Shown: in pieces, positions 1-9,759 of the stretch
Layout: each line of letters opens with the position of its first letter
Numbering within the stretch: the stretch's first letter is position 1
DNA from: Sulfurimonas denitrificans DSM 1251
GTDB lineage: Bacteria > Campylobacterota > Campylobacteria > Campylobacterales > Sulfurimonadaceae
NCBI RefSeq assembly: GCF_000012965.1
Contig: NC_007575.1
Location: 1,054,001 to 1,118,000 of the forward strand
Direction of reading: 5' to 3'
DNA: 64,000 bases
The notes under the pieces: model-generated
Told to the model about the DNA's origin: nothing
The model's input: the letters and a program-made list of their open reading frames with translations, nothing else
Database searches by the model: none
Position numbers and translations under genes: made by a program

Positions 1-573
1 TTTGAACTTCCAAAAGAGGTCTCTTCAAAGGTAGCAAAACCAGAGCCTATAAAAAAAGAGATAGTTCAAAAATCAAAAGTAGCCAAAGTTGAAAAAAAAG
101 TGGAGGTTTTAGAGCCTAAAAAGATAGAGCAAGAAGTGCAAACTCCTGCAAAAATAGCAAAACCTCTAAAAGATAAATCTGCTCAAACTAGTAGTGCACC
201 ACAAGAGAGCACCAAGGCGCAAGAAAATCATGAAGCAAAAGAGGATGTTATACAAGAGAGTATAGCGCAAAGCGAGGAAGCAGAACAAGAAGAGTATGAA
301 AAAACAAATTTTCATAGTATCCGAGATATGGTTTTGGCAAATCTAAAATATCCAAATAATGCAAGAAGAATGGGACTTCATGGAACAGTTGAGATAGTTT
401 TGGTTATAGATACAAATGGAAAACTTATAGATGTTATTTTGCATAAATCTTCAGGACACTCTCTTTTGGATAAGAGCGCACTCAAATCAGCAGACAAACT
501 ATGCAAAGCAACTCTGCCAGCACCTCAGAGAGTCTCAAGAGTAATGCTTCCAATCTACTTTGCACTTAACTAA
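1..573 (+). CDS. tonB: TonB energy-transducing protein, C-terminal part (5' truncated by window)
   Basis: The reading frame is open from base 1, so the N-terminal membrane anchor lies outside the window. What remains is a long Lys/Glu/Pro/Ala-rich linker, typical of the periplasm-spanning part of TonB, then a C-terminal TonB domain of about 80 residues with the family pattern LKYPNNARRMGLHGTVEI and a final 'LPIYFALN'. TonB couples the inner-membrane proton gradient (with ExbB/ExbD) to outer-membrane receptors. The gene directly precedes a TonB-dependent receptor, which fits a shared iron-uptake role. A GTG at base 100 is in frame, but I see no reason to start there because the upstream frame is also linker-like. 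Confidence 0.9.
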   Translation, partial: FELPKEVSSKVAKPEPIKKEIVQKSKVAKVEKKVEVLEPKKIEQEVQTPAKIAKPLKDKSAQTSSAPQESTKAQENHEAKEDVIQESIAQSEEAEQEEYEKTNFHSIRDMVLANLKYPNNARRMGLHGTVEIVLVIDTNGKLIDVILHKSSGHSLLDKSALKSADKLCKATLPAPQRVSRVMLPIYFALN

Positions 574-650
574 AAACTCTAAAAATATTGATTTATGATA
601 AAAGAGCTAATCGCAACCCTGATAAAAAACAGAGCTCTCAGTTGTATGTT

Positions 651-665
651 TGATATTAGTTATCA
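651..665. promoter_or_regulatory. Fur-box-like site upstream of TonB-dependent receptor
   Basis: TGATATTAGTTATCA matches the 7-1-7 Fur consensus (TGATAATnATTATCA) at 13 of 14 symmetric positions. It lies about 20 bases upstream of a -10-like TATAGT (684-689), so a bound repressor would cover the -35 region. Fur control of the receptor is an inference from the match and the gene type. Confidence 0.65.
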
Positions 666-702
666 TAATCAGAAATAATTAAGTATAGTTTTTATACCAT
701 TC

Positions 703-717
703 TGATATTAAATATCA
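703..717. promoter_or_regulatory. Second Fur-box-like palindrome next to the ribosome binding site
   Basis: TGATATTAAATATCA is a perfect 7-1-7 palindrome that matches 12 of 14 Fur consensus positions. It ends just before the AAGGA Shine-Dalgarno of the receptor gene. With the site at 651-665 it brackets the likely promoter. Confidence 0.55.
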
Positions 718-731
718 AAAAGGAAAAAATA

Positions 732-2831
732 GTGAATAAAATAAAGTTGAGTCTTTTGGCTGCATTGCTCTTAAATTCGCAAATAAGCGCAAGTGATACA
801 GTAGAACTAGAGCAAATTAGTATAGCTACAAAAACTTCAAAAAGTATAAATGGAGTTGCGGCAACAGTTGAAGTAGTTACACAAAAAGAGATAGAGCAGA
901 TGGGGGCGTATAGTCTCAAAGAGATCATAGAAAGAGCACAAGGGTTAAATGTCATGTACGGTACATTTCCAAATGCCTCTTCAAAGAGCAAAGCTTCTAT
1001 AACCATAAGAGGAATGAGTGCAAACGGCACTCTTATTTTGCTTGATGGCAGACGATTGGCAGGTGAAGTGCAAAACCCTTACGACCTTGAGCGGATTCCT
1101 GCTTCTGTTGTTGAGCGCATTGAGATTGTAAAAGGTCCTATGAGTTCACTTTATGGTGCAGATGCTGTTGGAGGTGTTATAAATATCATCACAAAAAGAC
1201 CTAAAGATGCTCTTAAAATCGATGCAGGTGCAAGATATGGGGCAAATGGTGATGGTGAGGCAGATAGCTTAAATTTAAATCTCTCTATCCAAGATAAGAT
1301 AGATAAATTTGCATATAGTGCGTATGCGACTATGACTACTACAAAACCATACACTCAAAAAGAGAGCGAGAATGTTTGGGCACCAGTTCCAGGAAACAGA
1401 GTAGCTCCATCTGCTCATCCAAATCCAAATATAAGCGGCAATATAAAAGACAGCTACAAACAAGATGTAACTTACCGTGAAGATAGTGATGTTTATACTT
1501 TAGGCTCAAGAGTGAGTTATGACTTTTCATCAGATTTTACACTTGGGTTTGATGTTAACTACTTTGTGGAGGAGCGCGAAGGAGCATATATAGGCTACTT
1601 CCATCCATCTGCTTATGGGGTGCCTCTTTTTAATGTTCCTGTTAACTCAAGCGATAAGAACAACCGCTTAGATTTGAGTCTTGATGCTACTTATAAAGCT
1701 ATGGATGAGTTAGAGATAAAAGCAAGAGTTTATAACAGCAACTATGAAAAAAGAAATAAGACTACAGCAAGAGAGTACGCTGCTATGGGGTATGCAAGTG
1801 AGGAAGCATCTGCACAAAACGGTATGGATGCGGATGTGGATATAAAAGTAGCTGAACTTAGCGCACTATACATGGCAAGTGATGAGCACTTAGTTACTAT
1901 AGGAGGCGAGTATAGAGAAGAGACAAGGGATTCAAGTGTTTTTTCTCAAGCAAGTACCCTCACTAGAAAAGAGATGGATTATAAATCGTTTTATCTGCAA
2001 GATGAGTGGCAGATGAGTGAAAAACTAAGCGCAATAGTTGGTGCTAGATATGATGCGATAAGCAATGCAGATTCAAAAGCAACTTTTCGTCTAGGCGGTG
2101 TTTATGAGTTTGACAAAATGGCATCTCTTAGAGCAAATTTTGCGCAAGGGTATAGAGTGCCAGATATCAGAGAGATGTATATCTTTAAGCAGACTCCAGC
2201 AGGGCTTCAAGTTGGTGCCCAAGCAATGGGATATGACTTAAAGCCAGAGTCCACAAACGCTTATGAGATAGGACTTGGTGGACAAAATGGAGTTGTGAGT
2301 TATGATTTGGTCTTTTTTTACAATGATGTCAAAGATATGATAGCTCAAACAATGGGGCTCTATGGTGGAAATGCTGCTTATACATTTGAGAATGTCGCAG
2401 ATGCAAATACTAAGGGTATTGAGTTGTCATTAAAGTATAAGATAAGCAGTGATTTGAGCAGCAGTTTCTATTGGAGTGAATTAAGAACAAAAAATGAAGC
2501 AACAAAAAAAGATTTAGAGTTTCAGCCAGAGAGAACTGTAATGCTAGGAGTTGACTATAAGTTTACACATGCACTTAGCGGAGGCATTTTTGCAAAGTAT
2601 ATAGGAGAACAGTACTATACAAATGTGTTAAACAGAGGTGCGCCAAACGAGAGCCGTATGGAAGCAACAGCTGATGGATTCACAACACTAGATTTAAGAG
2701 GCGAATACAAGCTAAATAAAACTTTTGATATATATGGAGGTATAAACAATATAACGGATGAAAAAGTAGAGGATGTACTTGGCTCAAATGTGGGCGTTTA
2801 CTATTTTGCAGGTCTAAGAGCACACTTTTAG
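732..2831 (+). CDS. TonB-dependent outer-membrane receptor (CirA/FepA-like)
   Basis: A 699-residue receptor that would import an iron chelate or similar ligand across the outer membrane using TonB. The GTG start follows AAGGA at 719-723. Residues 1-20 form a signal peptide ending 'SQISAS'. A TonB-box/plug region follows with 'VEVVTQKEIEQMGAYSL', 'TIRGMSANGTLILLDG' and the diagnostic 'SLYGADAVGGVINIITKRP' (about residues 138-156). The rest is a 22-strand-type barrel ending in aromatic Phe ('YFAGLRAHF'), as expected for outer-membrane insertion. Full length for the family. Two Fur-box-like sites upstream suggest iron repression. Substrate cannot be told from the sequence. Confidence 0.93.
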   Translation: MNKIKLSLLAALLLNSQISASDTVELEQISIATKTSKSINGVAATVEVVTQKEIEQMGAYSLKEIIERAQGLNVMYGTFPNASSKSKASITIRGMSANGTLILLDGRRLAGEVQNPYDLERIPASVVERIEIVKGPMSSLYGADAVGGVINIITKRPKDALKIDAGARYGANGDGEADSLNLNLSIQDKIDKFAYSAYATMTTTKPYTQKESENVWAPVPGNRVAPSAHPNPNISGNIKDSYKQDVTYREDSDVYTLGSRVSYDFSSDFTLGFDVNYFVEEREGAYIGYFHPSAYGVPLFNVPVNSSDKNNRLDLSLDATYKAMDELEIKARVYNSNYEKRNKTTAREYAAMGYASEEASAQNGMDADVDIKVAELSALYMASDEHLVTIGGEYREETRDSSVFSQASTLTRKEMDYKSFYLQDEWQMSEKLSAIVGARYDAISNADSKATFRLGGVYEFDKMASLRANFAQGYRVPDIREMYIFKQTPAGLQVGAQAMGYDLKPESTNAYEIGLGGQNGVVSYDLVFFYNDVKDMIAQTMGLYGGNAAYTFENVADANTKGIELSLKYKISSDLSSSFYWSELRTKNEATKKDLEFQPERTVMLGVDYKFTHALSGGIFAKYIGEQYYTNVLNRGAPNESRMEATADGFTTLDLRGEYKLNKTFDIYGGINNITDEKVEDVLGSNVGVYYFAGLRAHF

Positions 2832-2879
2832 GAGTTAAATAATATTTACTAAGTGTAAATAATGATTTAAGAGCAAGAG

Positions 2880-2896
2880 GGCACCTACTTGGTGCC
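2880..2896 (+). terminator. Weak hairpin after the receptor gene
   Basis: GGCACC and GGTGCC form a perfect 6-bp stem around a 5-base loop, 49 bases after the receptor stop. No clear T-run follows, so termination here is uncertain. Confidence 0.35.
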
Positions 2897-2954
2897 TATA
2901 ATTTAAAACAGACACAAAAAACTACAAGCCAGCAAACTCTTCAGATAGCATTCT

Positions 2955-4235
2955 TTGATTTTAATAGATGGCAAGAGAATAAGTGCTAGTGATTCGCTTA
3001 TTGGGATGAGTGATTTTGCATATAGCTGGGTTCCTCTTAATGCCATAAAAAAGATAGAAGTCATCAAAGGTCCTATGAGCTCACTTTATGGCTCTAGTGC
3101 AATCGGCGGGGTGGTAAATATCATTACAAAAAAACCAACAGATAGTTTTTTTGGAGAAGTTGATGCAAAGTACGGCTTTAGCAGTGCAGATGGCGGAGAT
3201 GAACAAGACTACTCAATAAATGTTGGAGGCAAGATAACCGACAAACTCTCAGCAACTATTTTTGCTCAAGCAATTAAGATAGAGCCTATGAAAGATGGCA
3301 CAAATGTTTTAGCCAAAAGAGAGGGCAGGGATGTTAAAAATGCTATTTTAAACCTCTGGTACGATATAGATGACTCACAACAAATAGCTATCTCATCCAT
3401 GAGAGGAGATGAGATTAGAGATAATCTGAAATACAAAGAGTACTACGATATTGAAAAAAGTCATGACTCCATAGAGTATAGAAAATATTTTGATAATGTA
3501 AAAATGAATCTAAAATATTACATGACATCACTAGATGCTCACTCGGATGATACAAGTCTGCTCTATACACATAAGATGGATGATGAGGTCATGAATGCGG
3601 AGTTTGCAATAAGCGCGATTGATGATAACTACATCATACTCGGCGCAGAGAGAAGAGTTGAGAAGTATCATAAAGCCTATGATTTTACTCCTGCAAAAGA
3701 TTTTAAAGATGAGATAGATTACACATCGTTTTATCTTCAAGATGAGATAGCAGTTGGAGAAAAAACTCTTCTTACTCTTGGTGCAAGATATGACAAGCAT
3801 GAGAAGTTTGGAGCAGAGCTAAGCCCAAAAGCAAATCTTGTTTATAAACTTGATGAATATAACAGATTAAAAGGCGGCTACGGACATGGCTTCAACGCTC
3901 CCTCTTTAACTCAAAACTCAGATGATTATGTCCTTGCATACCCCATAAATACCTCTTCTATGCCTATGCAGTTTTACAGATTTAGGGGAAATAGCGCTCT
4001 TAAGCCAGAAGTCTCCGATAGCTTTGAAGTTGGGTATGAGTATGCAAGAGATACAACCTCATTTAAAGCAACTGTTTTTTATACAAAAGTGAGTGATCTC
4101 ATTACCTATAAAGATAACGGAACAACTGTAGCAATGCCTATAGCATATCAGGAAAAACTATATTCAAATGTTGATGAAGCGGCTATTTATGGGCTTGAAG
4201 TGGAGTATGAAGAGAAGGAGATTTTATCTAATTAA
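2955..4235 (+). pseudogene. Truncated second TonB-dependent receptor
   Basis: The open frame encodes about 426 residues of a TonB-dependent receptor but lacks both ends. It begins inside the plug domain ('LIDGKRISAS', then 'SLYGSSAIGGVVNIITKKP'), so the signal peptide, TonB box and first half of the plug are gone. At the other end it stops after 'GLEVEYEEKEILSN', without the last barrel strands and terminal aromatic residue. The stop codon (4233-4235) coincides with the left edge of an IS-like repeat, so insertion-associated deletion probably removed the 3' end. The nominal start is a TTG with no convincing ribosome binding site. I regard it as non-functional. Confidence 0.85.
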
Positions 4236-4356
4236 CTCAACTTTCGCACATAGAAAATCCTAAATTTCCTACATTCAAAAGCATCAATAAAGCCCATAAA
4301 TAGGCACATTTTAGTATAATTTGTTACCACAACATCTTAACATAAAGGCTTATTTT

Positions 4357-4512
4357 ATGGGTATTGATAATTCTATCGAAGTTGCTATAAGCAATGTATT
4401 AAAAAATCCAATTTTAACCGCACTCCGTGAAATTAACATCTCAAAAATACTCAAAGAGAGTAATTACAAAAACTTTCTATTTTTATCTCTTTTAAATATT
4501 TTAAAAAAATAA
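4357..4512 (+). pseudogene. Possible N-terminal remnant of a transposase inside copy A
   Basis: A 51-codon frame starting at an ATG preceded by 'aaagg', lying wholly inside repeat copy A. It encodes a short hydrophobic/basic peptide with 'NPILTALREINISKILKESN', which loosely resembles the N-termini of some IS4-type transposases as I remember them. It then ends early in a Leu/Lys-rich tail. No catalytic DDE region is present. It could also be a chance frame; the assignment rests mainly on its position between repeat ends. Confidence 0.3.
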
Positions 4513-4517
4513 CTTAC

Positions 4518-4549
4518 TTTAGTTTCCACTCTCTCATGTGAAAACTAAA
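4518..4549 (-). terminator. Repeat-borne hairpin downstream of tpsB
   Basis: TTTAGTTTCCAC (4518-4529) pairs with GTGAAAACTAAA (4538-4549) with one mismatch around an 8-base loop. Read leftward it lies 11 bases after the tpsB stop, with a 7-T run starting 8 bases beyond the stem. It could therefore end tpsB transcription. The same hairpin with a different mismatch recurs at 12561-12594. Confidence 0.45.
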
Positions 4550-4559
4550 TAAGATGAGA

Positions 4560-6263
4560 TTAAAAACTAACCCCACCCTGAACTAAAACCCTAGTGCTGT
4601 ACTTAGGTTCACTTGTTACTTCTTCACTACCTATTGCAGTTGCAACTTGAGCTTTAGCAAATAGTGATTTGTATGAAGCGTAGTAACTTACTCCTACATC
4701 TTGAAGAGTTCTGTTTTGAAAAGTAGGGTCTTTACTGTCATCTTGCATTGAAGCATATCCAACGTCATAGAATAGTCCAAATTTATGAGAGTAGCTATTT
4801 ATTGTAGGGAGTGCTCTTGTTAACTCAATACTCCAGAGTAAGGCATTTTCTGCGCTGTGTTCTGAATCTGGAAATAGTTTAACACCGTTACTTCCACCTA
4901 TGGACATATCTTCACTTCCATCAAGGTTTTTACCGCCTAGAGCTTTTTGAGCTTGTAGGTTAGTTTGAAGTGTTAGCTCTTGTGGCAGTAGCGTTGAAAT
5001 ACCAACATAACCATTTACTTTAGAGTAGTTTCCTTGTGTGTTTGCTCCTGCTGCATCTGCTATTTTTGAGGCAGCGTCAATAAACTTTAAATTTCCATAA
5101 GTGTATGAGACTCCTGAGTTTATCTGTGAGTCAAGTCCAAAGAGTTTTTGCTCTTTAGTGTAAGAGAGGGCAAGGTTGATTGACTTAGCATCTTTATCAC
5201 TTGTAGTTACTCCTGCTTGTTTATCATTTAAACTCTTTATTGCTAGAGTAGATGAGACTCTTAGAGTCTCTAATCTTGTTCTGATGATTGGATAAGATAG
5301 AGTTGCATCAAGTGTGTTTGATGTTCCATAAGCATCAAGAGATTTGTACTCTTGAGCTAAAGAGTAATCTGTTTTAGAGTAACCTACCTCTGCTCTAAGA
5401 CCATTTGCCATAAGAGGAACACTATAAGCAATTCTTCCGTTTTTTAAATCTCTCTCACTACTCATAAGCCCACTTAGACTGAGCTTATCTCCTAAACCTG
5501 CAAGAGAGTTAAGGTTTACTCCTACCATTAGTCTATTTTCGCCTGTATATCTGCTTCCGTAGTTATCGCCTAAGACATATCCGTCATACCAAGGTTTAGT
5601 TTCTGTTGTTATAGCAAAGTCACTTGTTCCTACTTCTTGCCTAGGTTTAACATCTGCTGCTGTTACTTTTGCACCAGGGGTGTCATTTATGATAAGCATG
5701 GCACGCTCTAGTGTATTTGTGCTTACTATGTTTGCACTCTTTACATCATCAAGCATCGCTTGGACTATCGGTGTTCTTACATGTGAGTTATTCTCTAGTA
5801 TAAACTTACCGTAGTTTCCCTCTATGATTGCAATCTCTACAACACCATCTTGCATACTCTGAATAGGGATATAAGCACGAGCCACAAAGTAGCCATTGGC
5901 ACGATACTCTTTAGTGATGATAGAAGCTACCTCTTGAAGCTGTGCAAATGTTAACTCTTTGTCCATGTAAGAGCCAATGAGAGATTGAAGCTTTGATTCT
6001 GACATGTGAATAGCACCTGTGATTTTAAAGCTTTTTACAAAGATTGTTTTTCCGCTTTTATCATCTTGCATAACAGGTGCATACTTTTGCACACCACCTA
6101 CTTCAACCAAAGGAGTTACTTTTTTTGGTAGGTCTTTTGGAGGTTGAACCTCTCTTTGGATATCGCTGCTTGAGGGGATAGAAGCCCCAACGAGAAGTGA
6201 GCTTGTTACAAATGATAAAGTCAGTGCTTTAGCTGTTAAATTTGTTATTTTCATTATTTTCAT
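4560..6263 (-). CDS. Two-partner secretion outer-membrane transporter (TpsB, ShlB/FhaC family)
   Basis: TpsB proteins export a large TpsA partner across the outer membrane. This one has 567 residues, the usual size. Residues 1-30 are a signal peptide. A periplasmic POTRA region follows (about 70-160, 'VKSFKITGAIHMSES', 'YRANGYFVARAYIP', 'GVVEIAIIEGNYG'), then a 16-strand-type barrel ending in 'TRVLVQGGVSF' with terminal Phe. The ATG at 6263 follows AAGGA; a second in-frame ATG three codons later is possible. It lies 11 bases downstream of tpsA in one operon. The gene is intact although its partner is frameshifted, so it may still act on another substrate. Confidence 0.92.
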   Translation of the reverse strand: MKIMKITNLTAKALTLSFVTSSLLVGASIPSSSDIQREVQPPKDLPKKVTPLVEVGGVQKYAPVMQDDKSGKTIFVKSFKITGAIHMSESKLQSLIGSYMDKELTFAQLQEVASIITKEYRANGYFVARAYIPIQSMQDGVVEIAIIEGNYGKFILENNSHVRTPIVQAMLDDVKSANIVSTNTLERAMLIINDTPGAKVTAADVKPRQEVGTSDFAITTETKPWYDGYVLGDNYGSRYTGENRLMVGVNLNSLAGLGDKLSLSGLMSSERDLKNGRIAYSVPLMANGLRAEVGYSKTDYSLAQEYKSLDAYGTSNTLDATLSYPIIRTRLETLRVSSTLAIKSLNDKQAGVTTSDKDAKSINLALSYTKEQKLFGLDSQINSGVSYTYGNLKFIDAASKIADAAGANTQGNYSKVNGYVGISTLLPQELTLQTNLQAQKALGGKNLDGSEDMSIGGSNGVKLFPDSEHSAENALLWSIELTRALPTINSYSHKFGLFYDVGYASMQDDSKDPTFQNRTLQDVGVSYYASYKSLFAKAQVATAIGSEEVTSEPKYSTRVLVQGGVSF

Positions 6264-6274
6264 CTCTTTATTCC

Positions 6275-9200
6275 TTAGTTACTTTTTTTCTTAGGAGTTT
6301 TAGTTACATAGAACTGTTGATCTACGCCCTCTGGTAGATGCACTCCACCGTTTACAAGGTCTATGATAGAGTTATATGCGAACGGTACTCTTACATCTTG
6401 AGTTGAATCTCCCATAGCCTCTTTTATCTCGCTTAGTGTTACGAGTGCATTAGCTTCTTCGCCTTTGGCGGCTATAGAAGTTATTTGTACACTACCAGTT
6501 TGTACCCCAAAGTTTGTAGCTAAGTTTGTATTTGCTTGTTGCATCGCTAGAGAAGGAGTTACACTAGGTGCATTTGTTGCCAAGAGATTTACTAAAATAT
6601 TTGGAACTTGAACTGTAGTTTGGATTCCATTGATAATAGGTGTTAGTATATCTCCTGTGTTATTATGCTTTTGAGGTGTAGGCGGAGTAATTGGTTCTGG
6701 AATAGGTTCAGGTGTCGGTGTCGGAACTGGTGTCGGAACTGGTGTTTGTGTTGGTGCAACATCCGTTTTAATCTTCCAAATAGGTGTTGCTCCATTCATA
6801 CTAAGCAGAGGAGTTCCAACAGCTAAAGCACTATCGCTTGCAATATCCCATCCAGCATCATTAAAGGTGCTAAATTTTTGAAGCTCTGCTGTTGTTTTGC
6901 CAGCAACACCTGAAGACCCGTTTCCTACACCAACGGTAGGTTGTCCTGTTGTTTGCATGTCCCAAAAGCTATTGGTTAGAGTTGTTCCTTTGCTCCACCC
7001 TACTAATCCACCCAACTTAGTAGTTCCAGTTATTAAACCTGTAGCATAGGTATTAGTAATGAATCCTATGCTTGACCCTGCCAATCCACCTAAATTATCA
7101 GTTCCACTTACCGAAGTTGTGGCATAGGCATTAGTAATAGTTCCAGAGGTTGATCCTACTAATCCACCTATATGACTATTTCCACTGACTGAACCTGTGG
7201 CATAGGCATTAGTAATGGTTCCCTCATTTGCTCCCACCAGTCCACCAACATACACTTTTCCAGTAATATCAACACTAAGGACACCTATATTTTTTATTGT
7301 TCCTTCATCTACATTTCCAAAAAGCCCTACACAGTCTTTTGCACTATCATTTATATATAAGTTTGAAATTGTATGGTTTAAACCATCAAAGGTACCTTTA
7401 AACTTATTGGTTTCATCTCCAATAGGATTCCAACCTGTACCGCTGTTTGTGTAGCCTGCGGTTGTACTCCCCATGTCATTGGATAGATTGAAGTAGTAGT
7501 TGTGTGTTAAGATATTGCTGTTGTTAATATTTTGGAGTTGCGTCCAGTTGGTGATGGTGTAGGGGTTTAGTGCGGTTCCAAATCCACTGTTAAAAAGAGT
7601 GTTGTCAAACTTTGTGGCACTTCGTAAAAAGGGTAATGTGATTGCATCGGTTGTATATCCACTGGTTTGGGAAGCCGCTGTTCCCCAAATCGTATTCTCC
7701 CAAATTGCATCTGTGACTAAAGCTAAAAGTTGGGCTTTTGTTTTACCATAACCACTATCACCCATAGTGCCTGTATTGGCTTGATTGTCATAGTAAGCGT
7801 TTGTGATAGTTCCTCCAATGAAGTCAAGTCCAACTAAACCACCCACATAAGTCGTTCCACTTACTGTTCCTGAAGCATAAGAATTTATGATGGCTGAACT
7901 GCTATATCCTGCTAATCCACCTACCTTTCGTGTTCCACTCACCGTGACTGTGGCATAAGAGTTTTTGATAGTTGAATTGTTGACATTAGCTCCTACTAAA
8001 CCACCTACCCACTCATACCCATTTACCAAGCCTGTGGTATAAGCATTTTTGATAATTGATGTACTACTATTATTTACTCCTACCAAAGCCCCTACGTAAT
8101 TGTAGCCTGTGATATTAACACCAACTAAGCCAACATTTTGTACTGTAGCAGTATCTATTATTCCAAAAAGTCCTGTATGGTATCTTGTAGTATCATTGAT
8201 GGTTAGATTTGAGATGGTATGCCCCAGTCCATTAAAGGTTCCCGTAAAGCCAAAATAATTAGTAATATATTCATACATCTCGGAATCATATATCACTTCA
8301 CTTGTAAAAATTGGTATCCACCCTTTACTACCATTCCAAGAAGAAGTCACACTCGCATCTATATTGCTTCCTAATTCATACTTCCCACCAAGTGCTTGAT
8401 TCATCCACTGGAGTTGGTTGACATTGTGGATAATGACTTTACCATCTACGCCAAAGACAACTTTATTGCGTACATTAGCTGCATTGAAATAGACACCACC
8501 GTTTGTGGTGTTGGTGTTTTCTATGGTTTTATTGACATTTATACTATCGGCTGATAATGTTAACTGTTTGTCTGTGCTCCAAATTATATTTTCATTGACA
8601 GTAATATTGGTAGTTGCTTGGAGTTCTATATTTGCTGTGCTAAGGGCGTTTTGAATCGCAGTTACACTCACACTCTCTCCTGTTAAAACATCTCCACCGC
8701 TAGATTCGATAATGACATTATCAGGGTCAATGAGCCATTCTTTGGTTTTGATAATGGTAGAATCTTCTACATGTAAAGATTTTCCCGAAGTCTCCACAAA
8801 CCCATCTTTTGCAGTGATAGTTCCGCCAATCTTTACCGTTCCGCCATGAGCAAAAAGCTCTACCTTGCCTGTTATACCATCAATAGAGTTAGCTTCTATG
8901 ATACCTGTATTGTTAACAACACCTTTTAGCAGTTCATTTACTGCATTTGTAGTTAAGTAAATCTCTCCGCCATCAGCGTAAATGGCACCTTTGTTCTCTA
9001 CAAGTGCATCTAACACCCCTTTATCTACTCTTAGATTTACAAGTGAGTTTCCATTTAGGTTGATAGTTGCTTCACTAGCGCCTGTTAGAGTTACCTTTCC
9101 TCTTATGGCTGTGATAGTTCCATCATTTCTTACACTATTTGCAAGAAGTGAAGCGTAACCGCCATCTGTAATGTTGATAGTTCCCATGTTGATAACGCTT

Positions 9201-9674
9201 GCTGTACTCTCGCCTGTAAAGTTATAGTTACCTGCGTTAAAGTCTGCATCTGAGATATTTTTTGTTGTAGCTACAAGTCCAGCTGTGTTTATGCTTGCAC
9301 TCTTGTTAAAAAGCACACCGTTTGAGTTTAGTATCCAAACTTGTCCGTTTGCGTTTAGTGCTCTCTATTACACTTCTCTCATTTCCAACTATACGGTTAA
9401 GAGCGATAGCATTTACATTTGGCTGAGCAAAATTAACTGTCTCATTTGCACCGATAGAGAAGTTTTGCCAGTTGATGGTGGCTTTGTTTGTGCTTTGGGT
9501 TATATTGGTTATTGCACCGCTTTGAGAGATGTTTGCAACACCGCTTGTTACTACTCCGCCTGTCGGCGAAGCTGAAAGTATTGTGATACTTCCTATTAAA
9601 GCAGAGACGACTAAGCTAATCTTTCCGCCTTTTAGGATGCGAAATCGTGAGCTAAAATCTGGATTGTACTTCAT
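6275..9674 (-). pseudogene. Filamentous-haemagglutinin-type TpsA exoprotein, frameshifted
   Basis: Two overlapping frames (9306-9674 and 6275-9316) together encode one TpsA of about 1,130 residues. The first part has an extended signal peptide (start ATG 9674, AAGGA upstream, preferred over ATG 9704) and the start of the haemagglutination-activity domain ('GVVTSGVANISQSG', 'INWQNFSIGANETVNF', 'LNRIVGNERSV'). The frame breaks at (CT)3, 9361-9366. The second frame resumes exactly with 'ALNANGQVWILNSNG', the next conserved block. Downstream come about eight GLUG-type repeats ('VGGLVG' motifs), a Pro/Thr-rich linker near 6680-6760 and a Lys-rich end. Losing one AG unit explains the shift. As read, only a 122-residue secreted fragment would be made. 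Confidence 0.85.
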
Positions 9675-9759
9675 TTTAAATTCCTTTAAAACATTTATTT
9701 TCATTACTTTAACTAATGAGCGTTTGAAAAATGTTTGATGAAACTTAAAAAAAACTTAT

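Larger units (their letters stand above)
4235..4555 (+). repeat. IS/MITE-like element, copy A
   Basis: This segment begins with ACTCAACTTTCGCAC (4235-4249) and ends with a 27-base block (4529-4555). Both ends are repeated exactly, in the same order and orientation, at 12344-12358 and 12574-12600. The inside differs between copies. The first bases and the reverse complement of the end are loosely similar (TCAACTTTCGCAC against TTAGTTTTCACAT), as in imperfect terminal inverted repeats. The right end also holds an imperfect hairpin (4518-4529 with 4538-4549). The copy sits at the broken end of the receptor pseudogene and directly downstream of tpsB. The family is not identified. Confidence 0.6.

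Noticed and set aside
6275-9316. DNA tandem repeat or CRISPR-like array inside tpsA
   Set aside because: The periodicity comes from degenerate GLUG protein repeats; spacing and sequence are not those of CRISPR repeats.
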